A stretch of 64,000 bases of DNA from Bacillus sp. sid0103 (GCF_019219025.1 NZ_JAHUWN010000001.1:367032-431031), one strand, 5' to 3'; counted from the stretch's first letter, positions 26,285 through 36,153 are shown. Notes: generated from the sequence alone by a model not told the origin. Numbers and translations are program-made.

Positions 26285-27163
26285 TCACGCCTTTGCAGTA
26301 AGCGGATGTTTAAATTCATTTGGAAACGGGACATTTGTTAAATTCTTAATAAAAAGAACATTGTTGGTTTTATAAAGCTGCTTTTCAAATGGTAACTCTT
26401 GTTCATTGGGATGAAAATGGAAGACTACTTTCTTAACTTCAGGTGGGACAATCGTGCTCAAGACTGTTTGAATGTTTATCCTCTCATGACTGATTACGTC
26501 ATAAAGATGTAAACGATCACCATCCAATTGAAAGATAACCAGTGCATTCTCATTCTCAAGATGGTAAAGGTCCTGACTAAAAACCATCGTACAATAAAAC
26601 ATCAGGAGTTCCTCACTACTTGAGGTTCCGAATATATCCGAAATTACCTTTCGATTCTTTGCTAAATTATAAATGAATGTTAAATCCACTGGATTCAGAG
26701 CATCTAATTTTTTCATTTCAGAGGGATTTGAAAGATGGTGGCTATAGTCTAATATATATTGCACTTCATCAGTAGCATGAAATCCGAATTTCGGATAAAA
26801 GTCCAATACTGTTTGATTGGCAAACAAATAGACTATATCGACATGTTGTTAATCGTCTAACACCATTTCTATTAACCGCCTGGATAAACCCTTATTTCGA
26901 TAATTAGGATGTGTCATGACAGTACCTATTTGGATTGCTTGTTTTTCCTCAGCATTTATTACCAAATTTAATAAATTTACAGATACATTGGCAACCACTT
27001 GATTATGATCAACAAATGAATACGGCATATACTTCTCTGTCCAATATCCATTTTGGTACCAATTTTCAAACTCGATTCCAAAGGTATTTAGTGCCAACTG
27101 ATTAAAACTTCCCCTTAATCCCTTGTTATCTTGATAGTTTTTGATAAATGACAATGCTTTCAA
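26285..27163 (-). pseudogene. GNAT acetyltransferase gene interrupted by one in-frame stop
   Basis: Two ORFs in the same frame are separated only by a TAA at 26849-26851. The first 104 codons (TTG start at 27163 behind GGAGGAG) encode a GNAT N-terminal half with the acetyl-CoA motif VMTHPNYRNKGLSRRLIEMVL. After the stop the frame continues without a break with QHVDIVYLFANQTVLDFYPKFGFH and a further 150 residues, typical of a two-part GNAT protein of about 292 residues. Suppressing the stop would restore the whole protein. Either a recent pseudogene or a sequencing error; no recoding signal is visible. Confidence 0.85.
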
Positions 27164-27189
27164 CGGACTCCTCCCAGTTAAAATTCAAA

Positions 27190-27217
27190 AGGACGAGTCT
27201 TTATCGACTTGTCCTTC
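27190..27217 (-). terminator. Terminator after trpB
   Basis: AAGGACGAGTC / GACTTGTCCTT stem (one G-U) with a 6-nt loop, 13 bp past the trpB stop; followed on the minus strand by TTGAATTTT. Confidence 0.7.
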
Positions 27218-27229
27218 TATATTTTATTA

Positions 27230-28399
27230 CTATTTTAGCATCTTAAATACTTGTTCAACATCTTTATCACCGCGTCCTGATAAGTTAACAATTAGCACAT
27301 CATCGTTAGATAATTCTTTAGCAAGCTTTATAGCATATGCTACGGCATGAGAACTTTCTAACGCTGGGATTATTCCTTCCGTCTTGCTTAGCAATTGAAA
27401 TGCCTCTAGTGCTTCTTGCCCGGTAACTGATACATATTCGGCGCGCCCGCTTGTTTTCAAATGGCTGTGCTCAGGACCCACACCAGGATAGTCCAGCCCT
27501 GCCGCAATCGAGTACGTCGGTTTAGGATTTCCATTTTCATCCAATAACGTTAAACATCTAAAGCCATGAATCACGGCTGGAACCCCTTCAGTCAGTGTTG
27601 GAGCTTCAGCTGGTTCAACCCCAATTAAGCGCACATTTTTTTCGTCAATATAATGTGCAAAAGCACCAATAGCATTACTTCCGCCTCCCGCACAGGCAAT
27701 CACTGCTGTTGGCAGTTTTCCTTCCTTTTCAAGAATCTGGCGCTTCGATTCCTCACTGATAATCGCCTGGAAATGTTTGACCATCGTTGGGTATGGATGT
27801 GGTCCTACAGCCGAACCTAATAAATAAAAGGTATTTTTATAGTTTTGCACCAAGTCACCCAAGGCTTCATCAACAGCATCCTTTAAGCGGCCCTGTCCTT
27901 TTTCAACAGGTACGACTTTTGCACCTAATAATTCCATTCTGAAGACATTGAGCGCTTGGCGTTCCGTATCCAATTTACCCATATAAATAATGCATTCCAT
28001 CCCAAACATGGCGCATGCTGTTGCAGTTGCCACACCGTGTTGTCCAGCTCCCGTTTCCGCGATAATTCGCTTTGCACCCATTCGTTTTGCTAAAAGAATT
28101 TGGCCGATTGCATTATTAATTTTGTGTGCGCCAGTATGGTTTAAATCTTCTCGTTTCAGATAAATTTTTGCCCCTTGATTTTGCTTGGTTAAATTTTCTG
28201 CAAACGTTAATGGATTCTCCCTGCCTATATATTCCTTTAAATAATAGTTGAATTCCGCAATGAATTCCGGGTCATCTTTAAAACGATAAAATTGCTCTTC
28301 TAATTCGTTCATTACTAGTTGCAAATCCTCAGGTACAAAACTTCCGCCAAACTCTCCAAAATAACCTTTACTTTCCACACTTAGTCTCTCCATGCTCAT
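27230..28399 (-). CDS. trpB: Tryptophan synthase beta chain
   Basis: 389 aa. PLP lysine in [18 protein letters not shown] phosphate-binding loop; ETGAGQHG; all intact. It joins indole and serine to tryptophan, normally with TrpA. ATG behind AAAGGAG. It is alone: there is no trpA, trpC, trpD or trpE on either side, and it has its own terminator. Sequence looks like canonical TrpB1, not the divergent TrpB2. It may be a second copy or a relocated gene. No T-box or TRAP-type leader is evident in the 130 bp upstream. Confidence 0.93.
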   Translation of the reverse strand: MSMERLSVESKGYFGEFGGSFVPEDLQLVMNELEEQFYRFKDDPEFIAEFNYYLKEYIGRENPLTFAENLTKQNQGAKIYLKREDLNHTGAHKINNAIGQILLAKRMGAKRIIAETGAGQHGVATATACAMFGMECIIYMGKLDTERQALNVFRMELLGAKVVPVEKGQGRLKDAVDEALGDLVQNYKNTFYLLGSAVGPHPYPTMVKHFQAIISEESKRQILEKEGKLPTAVIACAGGGSNAIGAFAHYIDEKNVRLIGVEPAEAPTLTEGVPAVIHGFRCLTLLDENGNPKPTYSIAAGLDYPGVGPEHSHLKTSGRAEYVSVTGQEALEAFQLLSKTEGIIPALESSHAVAYAIKLAKELSNDDVLIVNLSGRGDKDVEQVFKMLK

Positions 28400-28510
28400 C
28401 TCGACTCCTTTAAAACTATTTTTCTGAACCGTTTTAATTAACTGAATATTCCTTAAATTATTCTATCATACTGTCCACTTTCTGCAAACCTTATCTCTTC
28501 ATCCAAATAG

Positions 28511-28539
28511 AAAAAAGCCTACACACACTGTGTAGACTT
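28511..28539 (-). terminator. Terminator of yknWXYZ
   Basis: AAGCCTACACA / TGTGTAGACTT stem with a 3-nt loop and one mismatch, 30 bp past the yknZ-like stop, followed on the minus strand by TTTTTTCT. Confidence 0.8.
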
Positions 28540-28568
28540 CTTTTCACTGAATCCTAAAAAACAATTCC

Positions 28569-29762
28569 TTATTCATATCGTAGTGAATCAATTGGATCAA
28601 GTTTTGAGGCCTTATTTGCCGGGAGTAGTCCAAAGACCACACCAATAACCATTGAAAACAACACTCCGCCTAACACGACTTGCCAAGATACTAAGGATGG
28701 CCAGCCGGCAAAGAAACTGACTACTGTCGACGTTCCCCAGCCGAGTAAAATTCCGAGGATACCGCCAATGAGAGTAAGTGTCATTGATTCTATTAAAAAT
28801 TGAGTCAGCACCTGTCCACGAGTGGCCCCTAGTGCCATACGGATCCCAATTTCCCTTGTTCTTTCGGTTACGGAAACGAGCATGATATTCATAACACCAA
28901 TTCCACCAACAAATAAGGAGATTCCAGCTATACTCCCAATAATTAAGGTCATGATTTTTGTAATTTGTCCCACACCTTGAGCTATTTCTTCCATATTGAT
29001 GACTTGGTAGGATTTTTCCGTATTATGCAGATTATTTAATAACTTAGCCGCCTTTTTACCTGCAACCTGCAGCTGTTCAGCAGACTCTGCTTGCAAGGTT
29101 ACCTGGGTAAAATCACTGCTTCCGTATATGGTTTTCCAAGTTTGGAAAGGTATATAAACCTCCATGGATCCAAACGAAAGAAGTCCGGTTGGTTTTTCTA
29201 AGACCCCAATGATCTCGATGGGTTGATTGCCAACCATAACAACCCTTCCGACAGGATTTTTCCCTTTAAAGAGTTCCTCTTGCAATTTGTTACTGACTAA
29301 CGCAGCACGTCGGCCACCAAGAAAATCAGAGGCTGAAAAATTCCTCCCTTTGGCCACCTTCAACTTATTTAATTTAATATAGGCCTGATTAACACCCGTC
29401 GTAGATGCATCCACGTTATCTTTCTGAAATTTAACAGACGACAATTTGGTGCTTGATGCTACCACACTTTTAATTTCCGCAATTTGCTCAAGCGCCCTAA
29501 TATCCTCCTGTTTGAATGGAGCTTGCTGAAATATATTAGGGTTTGCGCGAATTTCTTCATCGGAGGGCTGATAAAATAACTCAATCGTATTCCCTGGACC
29601 AGTAATTTGTGATTTCAGCATCGCTTCTCCGCCTTGCCCAATGGCCACTACAATAATGACAGCCCCCACCCCAATAATGATCCCAAGCATCGTAAGAATA
29701 CTCCGCATCTTATGGGCTTTTAAGGAGCTTAACGCCATAAAAAGATTCTCCATAAAACTCAT
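28569..29762 (-). CDS. yknZ: MacB/YknZ-type ABC transporter permease
   Basis: 397 aa. FtsX/MacB topology: TM1 about 20-45, a large extracellular MacB periplasmic-core-like domain (about 50-240), then three C-terminal helices (about 270-385). ATG overlaps the ATPase stop by 4 bp. Last gene of a four-gene operon whose order (Yip1 protein, membrane-fusion protein, ATPase, permease) equals B. subtilis yknWXYZ, which protects against the SdpC killing toxin. The toxin role is inferred from the B. subtilis operon. Confidence 0.88.
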   Translation of the reverse strand: MSFMENLFMALSSLKAHKMRSILTMLGIIIGVGAVIIVVAIGQGGEAMLKSQITGPGNTIELFYQPSDEEIRANPNIFQQAPFKQEDIRALEQIAEIKSVVASSTKLSSVKFQKDNVDASTTGVNQAYIKLNKLKVAKGRNFSASDFLGGRRAALVSNKLQEELFKGKNPVGRVVMVGNQPIEIIGVLEKPTGLLSFGSMEVYIPFQTWKTIYGSSDFTQVTLQAESAEQLQVAGKKAAKLLNNLHNTEKSYQVINMEEIAQGVGQITKIMTLIIGSIAGISLFVGGIGVMNIMLVSVTERTREIGIRMALGATRGQVLTQFLIESMTLTLIGGILGILLGWGTSTVVSFFAGWPSLVSWQVVLGGVLFSMVIGVVFGLLPANKASKLDPIDSLRYE

Positions 29763-30451
29763 ATGGCTGGCCCCCTCACACCATCAGAAGGAGACTGAAT
29801 CATTCCATCTCTAACCAGAATCGTTCTGTTTGCGTATTCTGCTACTTCTGATTCATGGGTAACGATAATTATAGTCACGCCTTCATCATTAAGTTCTTTA
29901 AATTGTTCCATAATGTCCTTGCTAGTTTTCGAATCAAGGGCACCTGTTGGTTCATCCGCTAAGACAATTTTGGGTGTATTAACAATTGCTCTCGCAATGG
30001 CAACACGTTGCTTTTGTCCACCAGATAAGGCATTAGGAAGATGGTTCATTCTGTCAGCGAGACCAACTTTCTTTAATGCTTCTTCCGCACGGGCCTGACG
30101 TTCTTTTTTTGAAATGCCTGCATAAATCATCGGTAATTCTACATTTTTTAACGCCGTCAAGCGGGGGAGCAAATGAAACTGCTGAAAGACAAAACCAATC
30201 GACTGATTTCTAACCCGGGCCAATTCCTTGTCATTATAATGCGACACATTTTCCCCGCCAAGATAATACTCTCCATCAGTCGGTTTGTCCAAACAGCCGA
30301 TAATATTCATTAAGGTTGATTTTCCTGATCCAGATGGACCCATAATGGCAGCAAATTCACCTTCATGAATGGATAAACTGATTCCATTTAAGACTGGTAC
30401 ACTTTCTTTTCCCAACAAAAATGATCTTGTGATGGACTCTAACTGGATCAT
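29759..30451 (-). CDS. yknY: ABC transporter ATP-binding protein (YknY/MacB type)
   Basis: 230 aa. Walker A GPSGSGKST, Q-loop FQQFHLL, signature LSGGQKQR, Walker B IVLADEPTGALD and His switch VTHE are intact; typical of LolD/MacB-class ATPases. Start ATG at 30451 overlaps the membrane-fusion protein stop by 4 bp. It energises the YknZ-like permease; this class works as a mechanotransmitter with the fusion protein and not as a classic transporter. Confidence 0.92.
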   Translation of the reverse strand: MIQLESITRSFLLGKESVPVLNGISLSIHEGEFAAIMGPSGSGKSTLMNIIGCLDKPTDGEYYLGGENVSHYNDKELARVRNQSIGFVFQQFHLLPRLTALKNVELPMIYAGISKKERQARAEEALKKVGLADRMNHLPNALSGGQKQRVAIARAIVNTPKIVLADEPTGALDSKTSKDIMEQFKELNDEGVTIIIVTHESEVAEYANRTILVRDGMIQSPSDGVRGPAI

Positions 30452-31572
30452 TTAACTGTCACTTCCAGCCCATCCTTTAATTTGTCAGGCCCATTCACGA
30501 TGACTTTGTCTCCTTTTGAAACACCTTCAAGGATTTCTATTTTCTTACCTGATGTAATGCCGGTTTTAACATTCTGCTTTTGTGCTTTTCCACCCTTGAC
30601 AAGATATACATAGGGCTTATCTCCATCATCAAATAACGCATCGAGTGGTAGGACCCTCGCTGTTTTTTTGTCAGTTTCAATCTCCATAATGACTTGGAAA
30701 CCTGGTTTTAGTGTGGTTGTATCACCGGAAATCTTTACTGTTACAGGATACTGAACAGCCTGGGAACCATTTTGCAAGTTTGCTTGGTTCTGTTCTGGCA
30801 AAATAGCAGTCTTAGTAATTTCACCTTGCCACTCTTTTCCAGGAACGGCATCTGATTTGATCAACACTCTTTGTCCCTTACTAACTTTAAGGGTATCGTA
30901 TTCTGACAGTAGTCCAGAGGCAGTCATTCCTTCTAGCTTACCAATATGTATAATAGGCTCGTTTGCTGCTTCCATCGATGATGCAGCAGGCTTTTTCGCT
31001 GCTAAAACAATACCAGAGATTGTACTCTTAATCTTTAAATCTTCCTGACGCTTGCTAATTAAATCTTTTTGAAGTTCTGTTTGCTTAAGTTCAATGTCCG
31101 CTAACTTTTTTTCCATCTCAAGTTGGTCAAATTCAGGGGAAAGCTGTTTTTTGGCTTCCTTTTTACCAACCTGTTCACTTAAGGTCTTTTCTTTGTCCTC
31201 GAGTTGCTCTAGTTTCTTTTCGATTTGGTTTATTTTTAAATTAGCTGATTCGACCGCTAATTTATTTTGCTCAATTTCCAACTCAAGCTGCGGATTTACA
31301 AGTTTGGCCAAAACCGTTCCTTTCTTGACTGTCTGGCCCTCCTTGACTAGCAGTTTCTTGATTTCGCCTTTGTCTGGTGTAGCATACACAATTTGTTCTT
31401 CTGGAAGCTTCACTGTACCTGGAATCATCAACAGGGAGGAGATTTCCTCCTCGCTGATTTCTGTCGTTTTAACGGCAGGTCCCTTTGCCAGAACCTGCCG
31501 GTAGACACTTACAGAAATCATTATGATAATCAAACTAATTACACCTAGGGTAATCCATGTTTTCTTTTTCAT
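30448..31572 (-). CDS. yknX: Membrane-fusion (HlyD/RND adaptor) protein YknX
   Basis: 374 aa. N-terminal membrane anchor (about 8-25), biotinyl-lipoyl-like half domains (KLLVKEGQTVKKGTVLAKL and IVLAAKKPA), a coiled-coil hairpin of about 90 residues (about 100-180), beta-barrel and membrane-proximal domains. ATG at 31572 overlaps the stop of the Yip1 gene (TAATG). In B. subtilis YknX links the ABC pair to the outside face of the membrane. Length is near that of YknX (377). Confidence 0.9.
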   Translation of the reverse strand: MKKKTWITLGVISLIIIMISVSVYRQVLAKGPAVKTTEISEEEISSLLMIPGTVKLPEEQIVYATPDKGEIKKLLVKEGQTVKKGTVLAKLVNPQLELEIEQNKLAVESANLKINQIEKKLEQLEDKEKTLSEQVGKKEAKKQLSPEFDQLEMEKKLADIELKQTELQKDLISKRQEDLKIKSTISGIVLAAKKPAASSMEAANEPIIHIGKLEGMTASGLLSEYDTLKVSKGQRVLIKSDAVPGKEWQGEITKTAILPEQNQANLQNGSQAVQYPVTVKISGDTTTLKPGFQVIMEIETDKKTARVLPLDALFDDGDKPYVYLVKGGKAQKQNVKTGITSGKKIEILEGVSKGDKVIVNGPDKLKDGLEVTVK

Positions 31573-32243
31573 TATAACTTCGGCGCTACTTGTAATAGGG
31601 TACCGACCAAAGCAAAGCCAATACTAATGAGGAAGAAAATGATCGCAACCGTCCATGCAAGACCTTTAGATAGTTGAGCTGTTTTATGAAGTCCTAGTGC
31701 AGTTAATACTGCGGACCAGATCCCAAAAATCTCTATAGAACCCAAAACTCCTGCTTTTTCCTGATTGAGAAGACCTGCTAAACTAGTAATATATATTTCT
31801 GGATCCCCGCCGATGGCATACCTAATTCCCATATTCAAGATAAGACCTGCTGCCCCGATAATCATGATAAAGGTATTCATAGAAAGTAATTGTTTAAAAG
31901 AAACAGTAGAACTAGCCATTCTGGCAATTGCTAATTGAATAGCACTGCTAATTAAAACACCAATAATAGGCGCAATGATGCCTGTAACAGCTACTGTTAC
32001 CTTTGTAATGGTTAACACCAAATCAACTTGATCTTCCGGTACTCCCTGTTCAATTAAAGTATTTGCATCCATAGATAGCGCCATAAAGGCCATTCCAATT
32101 ACATAGAGGATACTAATGATAAATAGTGGTACCCAAACTTTCGGACTTTGCTTAATCCGTTCAAACTGTACACCCGGACTCGTAAACATTCCCATTAACT
32201 TTGGATTCTCATTCATCGTTTTTACTTCTTTTTGCAATTCCAT
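31572..32243 (-). CDS. yknW: Yip1-family membrane protein YknW
   Basis: 223 aa from the ATG at 32243 (AAGGGGTG upstream); an ATG eight codons earlier is poorly placed. Five membrane segments after a 40-residue cytoplasmic N-terminus, with the Yip1 signature MGMFTSPGVQFERIKQSPKVWVP. First gene of the ykn-type operon. In B. subtilis YknW helps assemble the YknXYZ complex. Confidence 0.85.
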   Translation of the reverse strand: MELQKEVKTMNENPKLMGMFTSPGVQFERIKQSPKVWVPLFIISILYVIGMAFMALSMDANTLIEQGVPEDQVDLVLTITKVTVAVTGIIAPIIGVLISSAIQLAIARMASSTVSFKQLLSMNTFIMIIGAAGLILNMGIRYAIGGDPEIYITSLAGLLNQEKAGVLGSIEIFGIWSAVLTALGLHKTAQLSKGLAWTVAIIFFLISIGFALVGTLLQVAPKL

Positions 32244-32429
32244 ATTCAACACCCCTTCTTTCCACATATGTAAAATATTCCTATTAAATATACGATAAAA
32301 TAAGTCGAAAGTTTCATTTTTTTCAATGTATGATTGTTAAGCCTGACAACAAAAAAATACTATTATTTGTCTTCTATTCCAAGTATTTGATATAATTTAA
32401 GTTATACTAATTGAAAAAAGGGGAAAATA

Positions 32430-33524
32430 ATGTCAAAAAGAAAATTCCAATACGGGTTAATCCAGATCCTATTGATATTAACGATCATCTTTGTGTCAAC
32501 CAAAATTTCATTTTTATTTATGCCAATTGGCATCTTTTTTTCTACTCTTTTTTTCCCAATTCTGATTACTGGGTTTTTATTTTTCTTACTTAACCCAATT
32601 GTTAATTTTCTTCAGCGTCAAAAAGTACCAAGAATTCTTGCCATCCTTATTATTTATGTAGTATTTATTGGCATTCTTGTATTAGCAATTGGCAGCTTGG
32701 TTCCTGCCATCACGAATCAGTTTAACGCACTTGCGAATGCACTTCCTGATTACGCCAACAAGACCTTGCAGTATTTTGATAAGGTATCTAGAAGTTCTGA
32801 ATTTAAATGGATCATAGAAGAACAAAACGATTTATTGGAAACTGGGAAACAAAAACTGATTGCCTATGCAAATACCTTACCTGACCGAATCACTGGCGGT
32901 ATTTCGAATATCCTTGGTGTGTTTGCTAATATTGCGGTTATTCTAGCGACTGTTCCCTTTTTATTATTCTATATGTTTAAGGACGGACATAAATTCCCAA
33001 AGGCTGTAACTAAATTCCTTCCTGTAACATATAGAGAAGCAGGATTGCTTATGTTGAAAGAGACAGGTGAAACACTTTCCTCTTATATTCAAGGACAAGT
33101 CATTGTGGCCCTGTCAGTAGGGATTCTTGCTTTTGTTGGTTATCTAATTATTGATTTGCCATTTGCGCTAGTTATGGCATTAATTGTCGCGTTTACCAAC
33201 ATCATTCCTTATGTGGGCCCTATTCTCGGCGGTGCACCTGCTGTGATTGTTGCTTTATTTGATTCACCGACGAAGGCTTTATTAGTAGTTCTGATTATCG
33301 TTATTGCCCAGCAAGTTGAGGGAAATGTATTATCTCCGCTCATCCTTGGAAAATCACTTGATACCCATCCAGCCACAATTATAATTGTCCTGCTCGCTGC
33401 AGGAAATTTAGCTGGAATCTTGGGGATGGTTTTAGCAGTACCGTTTTATGCTGTAGTCAAAACGATTGTTTTAAATGTAATAAAGTTTCTACAGGCTCGA
33501 AAAAGGGCCACCCTATCAAACTAG
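32430..33524 (+). CDS. AI-2E family transporter (PF01594)
   Basis: 364 aa, about 8 membrane helices with a large amphipathic region about 100-155. The conserved C-terminal block with IIPYVGPILGG and VEGNVLSPLILGKSLDTHP marks the AI-2E (TqsA/YdiK/PerM/YueF) family. Some members have been shown to be Na+(Li+)/H+ antiporters and others export signalling molecules; the substrate here is open. ATG behind AAAAGGGG. Monocistronic, with a strong terminator. Confidence 0.85.
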   Translation: MSKRKFQYGLIQILLILTIIFVSTKISFLFMPIGIFFSTLFFPILITGFLFFLLNPIVNFLQRQKVPRILAILIIYVVFIGILVLAIGSLVPAITNQFNALANALPDYANKTLQYFDKVSRSSEFKWIIEEQNDLLETGKQKLIAYANTLPDRITGGISNILGVFANIAVILATVPFLLFYMFKDGHKFPKAVTKFLPVTYREAGLLMLKETGETLSSYIQGQVIVALSVGILAFVGYLIIDLPFALVMALIVAFTNIIPYVGPILGGAPAVIVALFDSPTKALLVVLIIVIAQQVEGNVLSPLILGKSLDTHPATIIIVLLAAGNLAGILGMVLAVPFYAVVKTIVLNVIKFLQARKRATLSN

Positions 33525-33557
33525 GCATAAGTATCCAATAAAAAATAGATGGAATGC

Positions 33558-33595
33558 AAAAACGGTTAGGAGAAATTTCTCCCAACCGTTTTTTT
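33558..33595. terminator. Strong terminator between convergent genes
   Basis: AAAAACGGTTAGGAGAA paired with TTCTCCCAACCGTTTTT (single mismatch) and T-run; serves the AI-2E gene and possibly the TPM gene on the other strand. Confidence 0.85.
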
Positions 33596-33615
33596 AAGGT
33601 TCTCAAGCAAGAGAG

Positions 33616-34365
33616 TTACCAGCCGCGACCTGCACCGCCGCCGCCGGAAGAACCACCTCCACCCCCTCGAGAACCACCACTGCCTCCGCCTCCTCTACCT
33701 CCACCTCTAGAGATGATGGATAGGAGAAGATAGGTGAGCGTCCCACCAAAAAACTTAAAATCAAAAAATACTACGACAATCACTACAATGACCAGCAACC
33801 AACTTGGAATACCAATTCCTTTATTATCTGTGGTCTGCTTACTTACTTCTCCATTTTTTCCATATTCAGCGAGGACTTCGTTTGCGAGAACTTTATAGGT
33901 TTCAACTATCGCTTTGTTCGGCTGTTGATTTTTTAAATATGGAATAGCATTTTCATCAAGAATTCGGCCTGCTTTTCCATCTGGAATTCTGCCTTCTAGT
34001 CCATAGCCTACTTCAATCCTTACTTTACGTTCCTGCATGGATAGGACTATTAAAACGCCATTGTTTTCCCTTTTATTCCCGATTCCATATTGCCGAAAAG
34101 CTTCATTCGCAAACTCTTCTATCGTTCGGTCTCCAATAGTTTCTACAGTCAAAACAGCAATTTGTGCCGTTGTTTGGTCTTCAATGTTTCTGCCTAAATT
34201 GATTAATTCGGCTCTTTCTGTTTCGTTTAATACATTGGCAAAGTCCTGTACGTAAATATCGCCGACAGGTGCAGGAATTTGGACATCCTGAGCTTGAGTA
34301 TTTACAGCACACAGAAAAAAAGTGAAAAACACCAATAATAGGCTGAAGACCCGATTCACATTCAT
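33616..34365 (-). CDS. TPM-domain membrane protein with Gly-rich tail
   Basis: 249 aa. Signal peptide about 1-25, TPM domain about 36-160 (VGDIYVQDFANVLNETE...GRIPDGKAGRILDE), one membrane helix about 188-206, then a Gly/Ser/Arg-rich cytoplasmic tail ending GAGRGW. This YgcG/TPM architecture almost always accompanies LemA, as here: its ATG overlaps the LemA stop by one base. TPM domains have been linked to phosphatase activity and photosystem repair; in Firmicutes the role is unknown. Confidence 0.85.
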   Translation of the reverse strand: MNVNRVFSLLLVFFTFFLCAVNTQAQDVQIPAPVGDIYVQDFANVLNETERAELINLGRNIEDQTTAQIAVLTVETIGDRTIEEFANEAFRQYGIGNKRENNGVLIVLSMQERKVRIEVGYGLEGRIPDGKAGRILDENAIPYLKNQQPNKAIVETYKVLANEVLAEYGKNGEVSKQTTDNKGIGIPSWLLVIVVIVVVFFDFKFFGGTLTYLLLSIISRGGGRGGGGSGGSRGGGGGSSGGGGAGRGW

Positions 34366-34940
34366 TATTCATTGCCCCCAAAGTCAACTTTTGGAACTTC
34401 CTTCGCATTAGGGTCTGCTTTAAAGTATTCTTTTTCATCAAAACCGGTTATCCCTGCAATAAGTGCACCAGGGAATCTTTTTACTTTTTTATTGTAAACA
34501 GCCACTTGATCATTATAATCTTTGCGTGCTACAGCAATTCTATTTTCCGTTCCAGCCAGTTCATCCATTAATTGGGTAAACTGCTGATTTGCTTTTAGAT
34601 CGGGATAATTTTCAACAACAACAAGCAATCGACTTAACGCACCCGAGAGCTCTGAATTAGCTGTAGCTTGTTCTTGCGGCGTATCCGCACCAGCTAGTCT
34701 TGCCCGTGCATCTGAAATGGAGGCAATGACTTCTTTTTCATGTGAAGCAAAACCTTTTACCGTATTAACTAAGTTTGGAATTAAGTCGAGCCTTCTTTGC
34801 AGTTGGTTTTCAATTTGAGCATAGGACTGGTCCACATTTTCCTCTAAATTGACAAAGGAGTTATAGCTGGAAACTAACATGGCACCAAAAATAACCACCA
34901 CTGCAACGATGACACCAATTACCATATAACCTTTTTTCAA
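34365..34940 (-). CDS. LemA-family membrane protein
   Basis: 191 aa from the TTG at 34940, with GGAAGG 12 bases upstream; the GTG nine bases earlier is too close to that site and the far upstream ATG has none. One N-terminal membrane helix (about 5-25) and a four-helix LemA domain (NLEENVDQSYAQIENQLQRRLDLIPNLVNTVKGFA). Operon partner of the TPM protein. Function of LemA-TPM pairs is not established; envelope maintenance is a guess. Confidence 0.87.
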   Translation of the reverse strand: MKKGYMVIGVIVAVVVIFGAMLVSSYNSFVNLEENVDQSYAQIENQLQRRLDLIPNLVNTVKGFASHEKEVIASISDARARLAGADTPQEQATANSELSGALSRLLVVVENYPDLKANQQFTQLMDELAGTENRIAVARKDYNDQVAVYNKKVKRFPGALIAGITGFDEKEYFKADPNAKEVPKVDFGGNE

Positions 34941-35054
34941 AATAATCACGTCCCTTCCAATATAAGTATATTTCAATTTTAAAAATTATTCCTTTATCAA
35001 CCTTTAGCTTTTGTTAGGAATAGCACATTTCATTCTAGATTTTAAATTTACACA

Positions 35055-35108
35055 AAAAAGCCTGATTCCTTATAGGGCAACTATTTGCCTACAGGGATCA
35101 GACTTTTT
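35055..35108 (-). terminator. Terminator of ctaB
   Basis: AAAAAGCCTGATTCCT / AGGGATCAGACTTTTT outer stem with an inner TAGGGCAA / TTGCCTA hairpin; T-rich on the minus-strand side. Confidence 0.8.
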
Positions 35109-35121
35109 CTAAAATTTAACC

Positions 35122-36066
35122 TTAGCGAGTGAATACCGGTAAGGTAACAATTATCATCAGAAGGAAAATAATGGTTATATAATTAACAGAGTATAAAAAA
35201 TTCACCTGTGCCCATTTCAGGTTATCTTTGGTAAAAAATCCACTTATACTAACCGCCAACCATCCGACGTTTAGCAAAGTAGCGATGACTATAAATGGCG
35301 TACCGAGTGGAGTTAAAAAGAAGGGTAAAGGAAATAAGCAGGCAATATAAATGACCATTTGCCGTTTGGTCACCGAGAGTCCTCGGACAACGGGAAGCAT
35401 TGCCACCCCAGCCGCTTTATATTCTTTATATTTCTTAACGGCAATTGCAAAGGTATGGGGCATTTGAAAGATAAACAAGATTAAAAACAAAATCATTGGA
35501 ACTCTTTGAAATCCTGGTGCGATAGCTGTCCAGCCAATCATTGGAGTGACAGCACCAGAAACACTGCCAATCACCGTATTAAAGGTATACTTCCGTTTTG
35601 ACCACATCGTATAGGGGAAGCAATAGGTAAACCAGCCTACAAAAGCATAGATAGCCGCTTCGTAAGTAGTAAAAAGTAATAGAATAAATCCAACTCCAGT
35701 AAGAGAAATTCCAATTGTTAATACTTGCTTAAGTGAAAAATTCCCAGTTACCGTCGGACGATTCTTTGTTCGATCCATTACAGTATCAATATCCACATCG
35801 TACCAGTTATTGAGCGCTAGCGCCCCTGCAATGACCATTGTACTTCCGAAAATGGTCAATAGGAATACATCCAAATTGGCTGAAAAAGAAGCATTCGTAA
35901 AATGTAAAGCTAACCAGAATCCTGCAAAGACTGGCAGGACATTAGCAGTTAAAACATTGGCCTTAAAAAGTAACTTTAGATCAGTCATTATGGTAGATAT
36001 ATTCCGTTGATTTGATAATATAGATCTTCCATCCTTCTGTAGAGAAGGTACCTCATTATTACTCAT
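35122..36066 (-). CDS. ctaB: Protoheme IX farnesyltransferase (heme O synthase)
   Basis: 314 aa, about 9 membrane helices, UbiA superfamily. The prenyl-diphosphate motif NNWYDVDIDTVMDRTKNRP (N-x-x-x-D-x-x-x-D) and the second Asp-poor loop region are present. It adds farnesyl to heme B for aa3-type oxidases. ATG behind AGGAGAG. It stands alone; ctaA and the cytochrome oxidase genes are not near, so it could be a second copy such as CtaB2. The about 25-residue N-terminal extension before the first helix is usual for Bacillus CtaB. Confidence 0.87.
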   Translation of the reverse strand: MSNNEVPSLQKDGRSILSNQRNISTIMTDLKLLFKANVLTANVLPVFAGFWLALHFTNASFSANLDVFLLTIFGSTMVIAGALALNNWYDVDIDTVMDRTKNRPTVTGNFSLKQVLTIGISLTGVGFILLLFTTYEAAIYAFVGWFTYCFPYTMWSKRKYTFNTVIGSVSGAVTPMIGWTAIAPGFQRVPMILFLILFIFQMPHTFAIAVKKYKEYKAAGVAMLPVVRGLSVTKRQMVIYIACLFPLPFFLTPLGTPFIVIATLLNVGWLAVSISGFFTKDNLKWAQVNFLYSVNYITIIFLLMIIVTLPVFTR

Positions 36067-36140
36067 TTAATATTCTCTCCTAAGAAGTAATACAAACAAA
36101 TTTAATTCTATCATACCATGTTAAGATTATCACAATAATT

Positions 36141-36153
36141 GGTGTTAGGCACT
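36141..36153 (+). repeat. Degenerate GGTGTTAGGCACT repeat
   Basis: Two mismatches from the dispersed 13-mer GGTGTCAGGCACC, between ctaB and the dehydrogenase terminator, followed by a second GGTGTTA. Confidence 0.4.
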
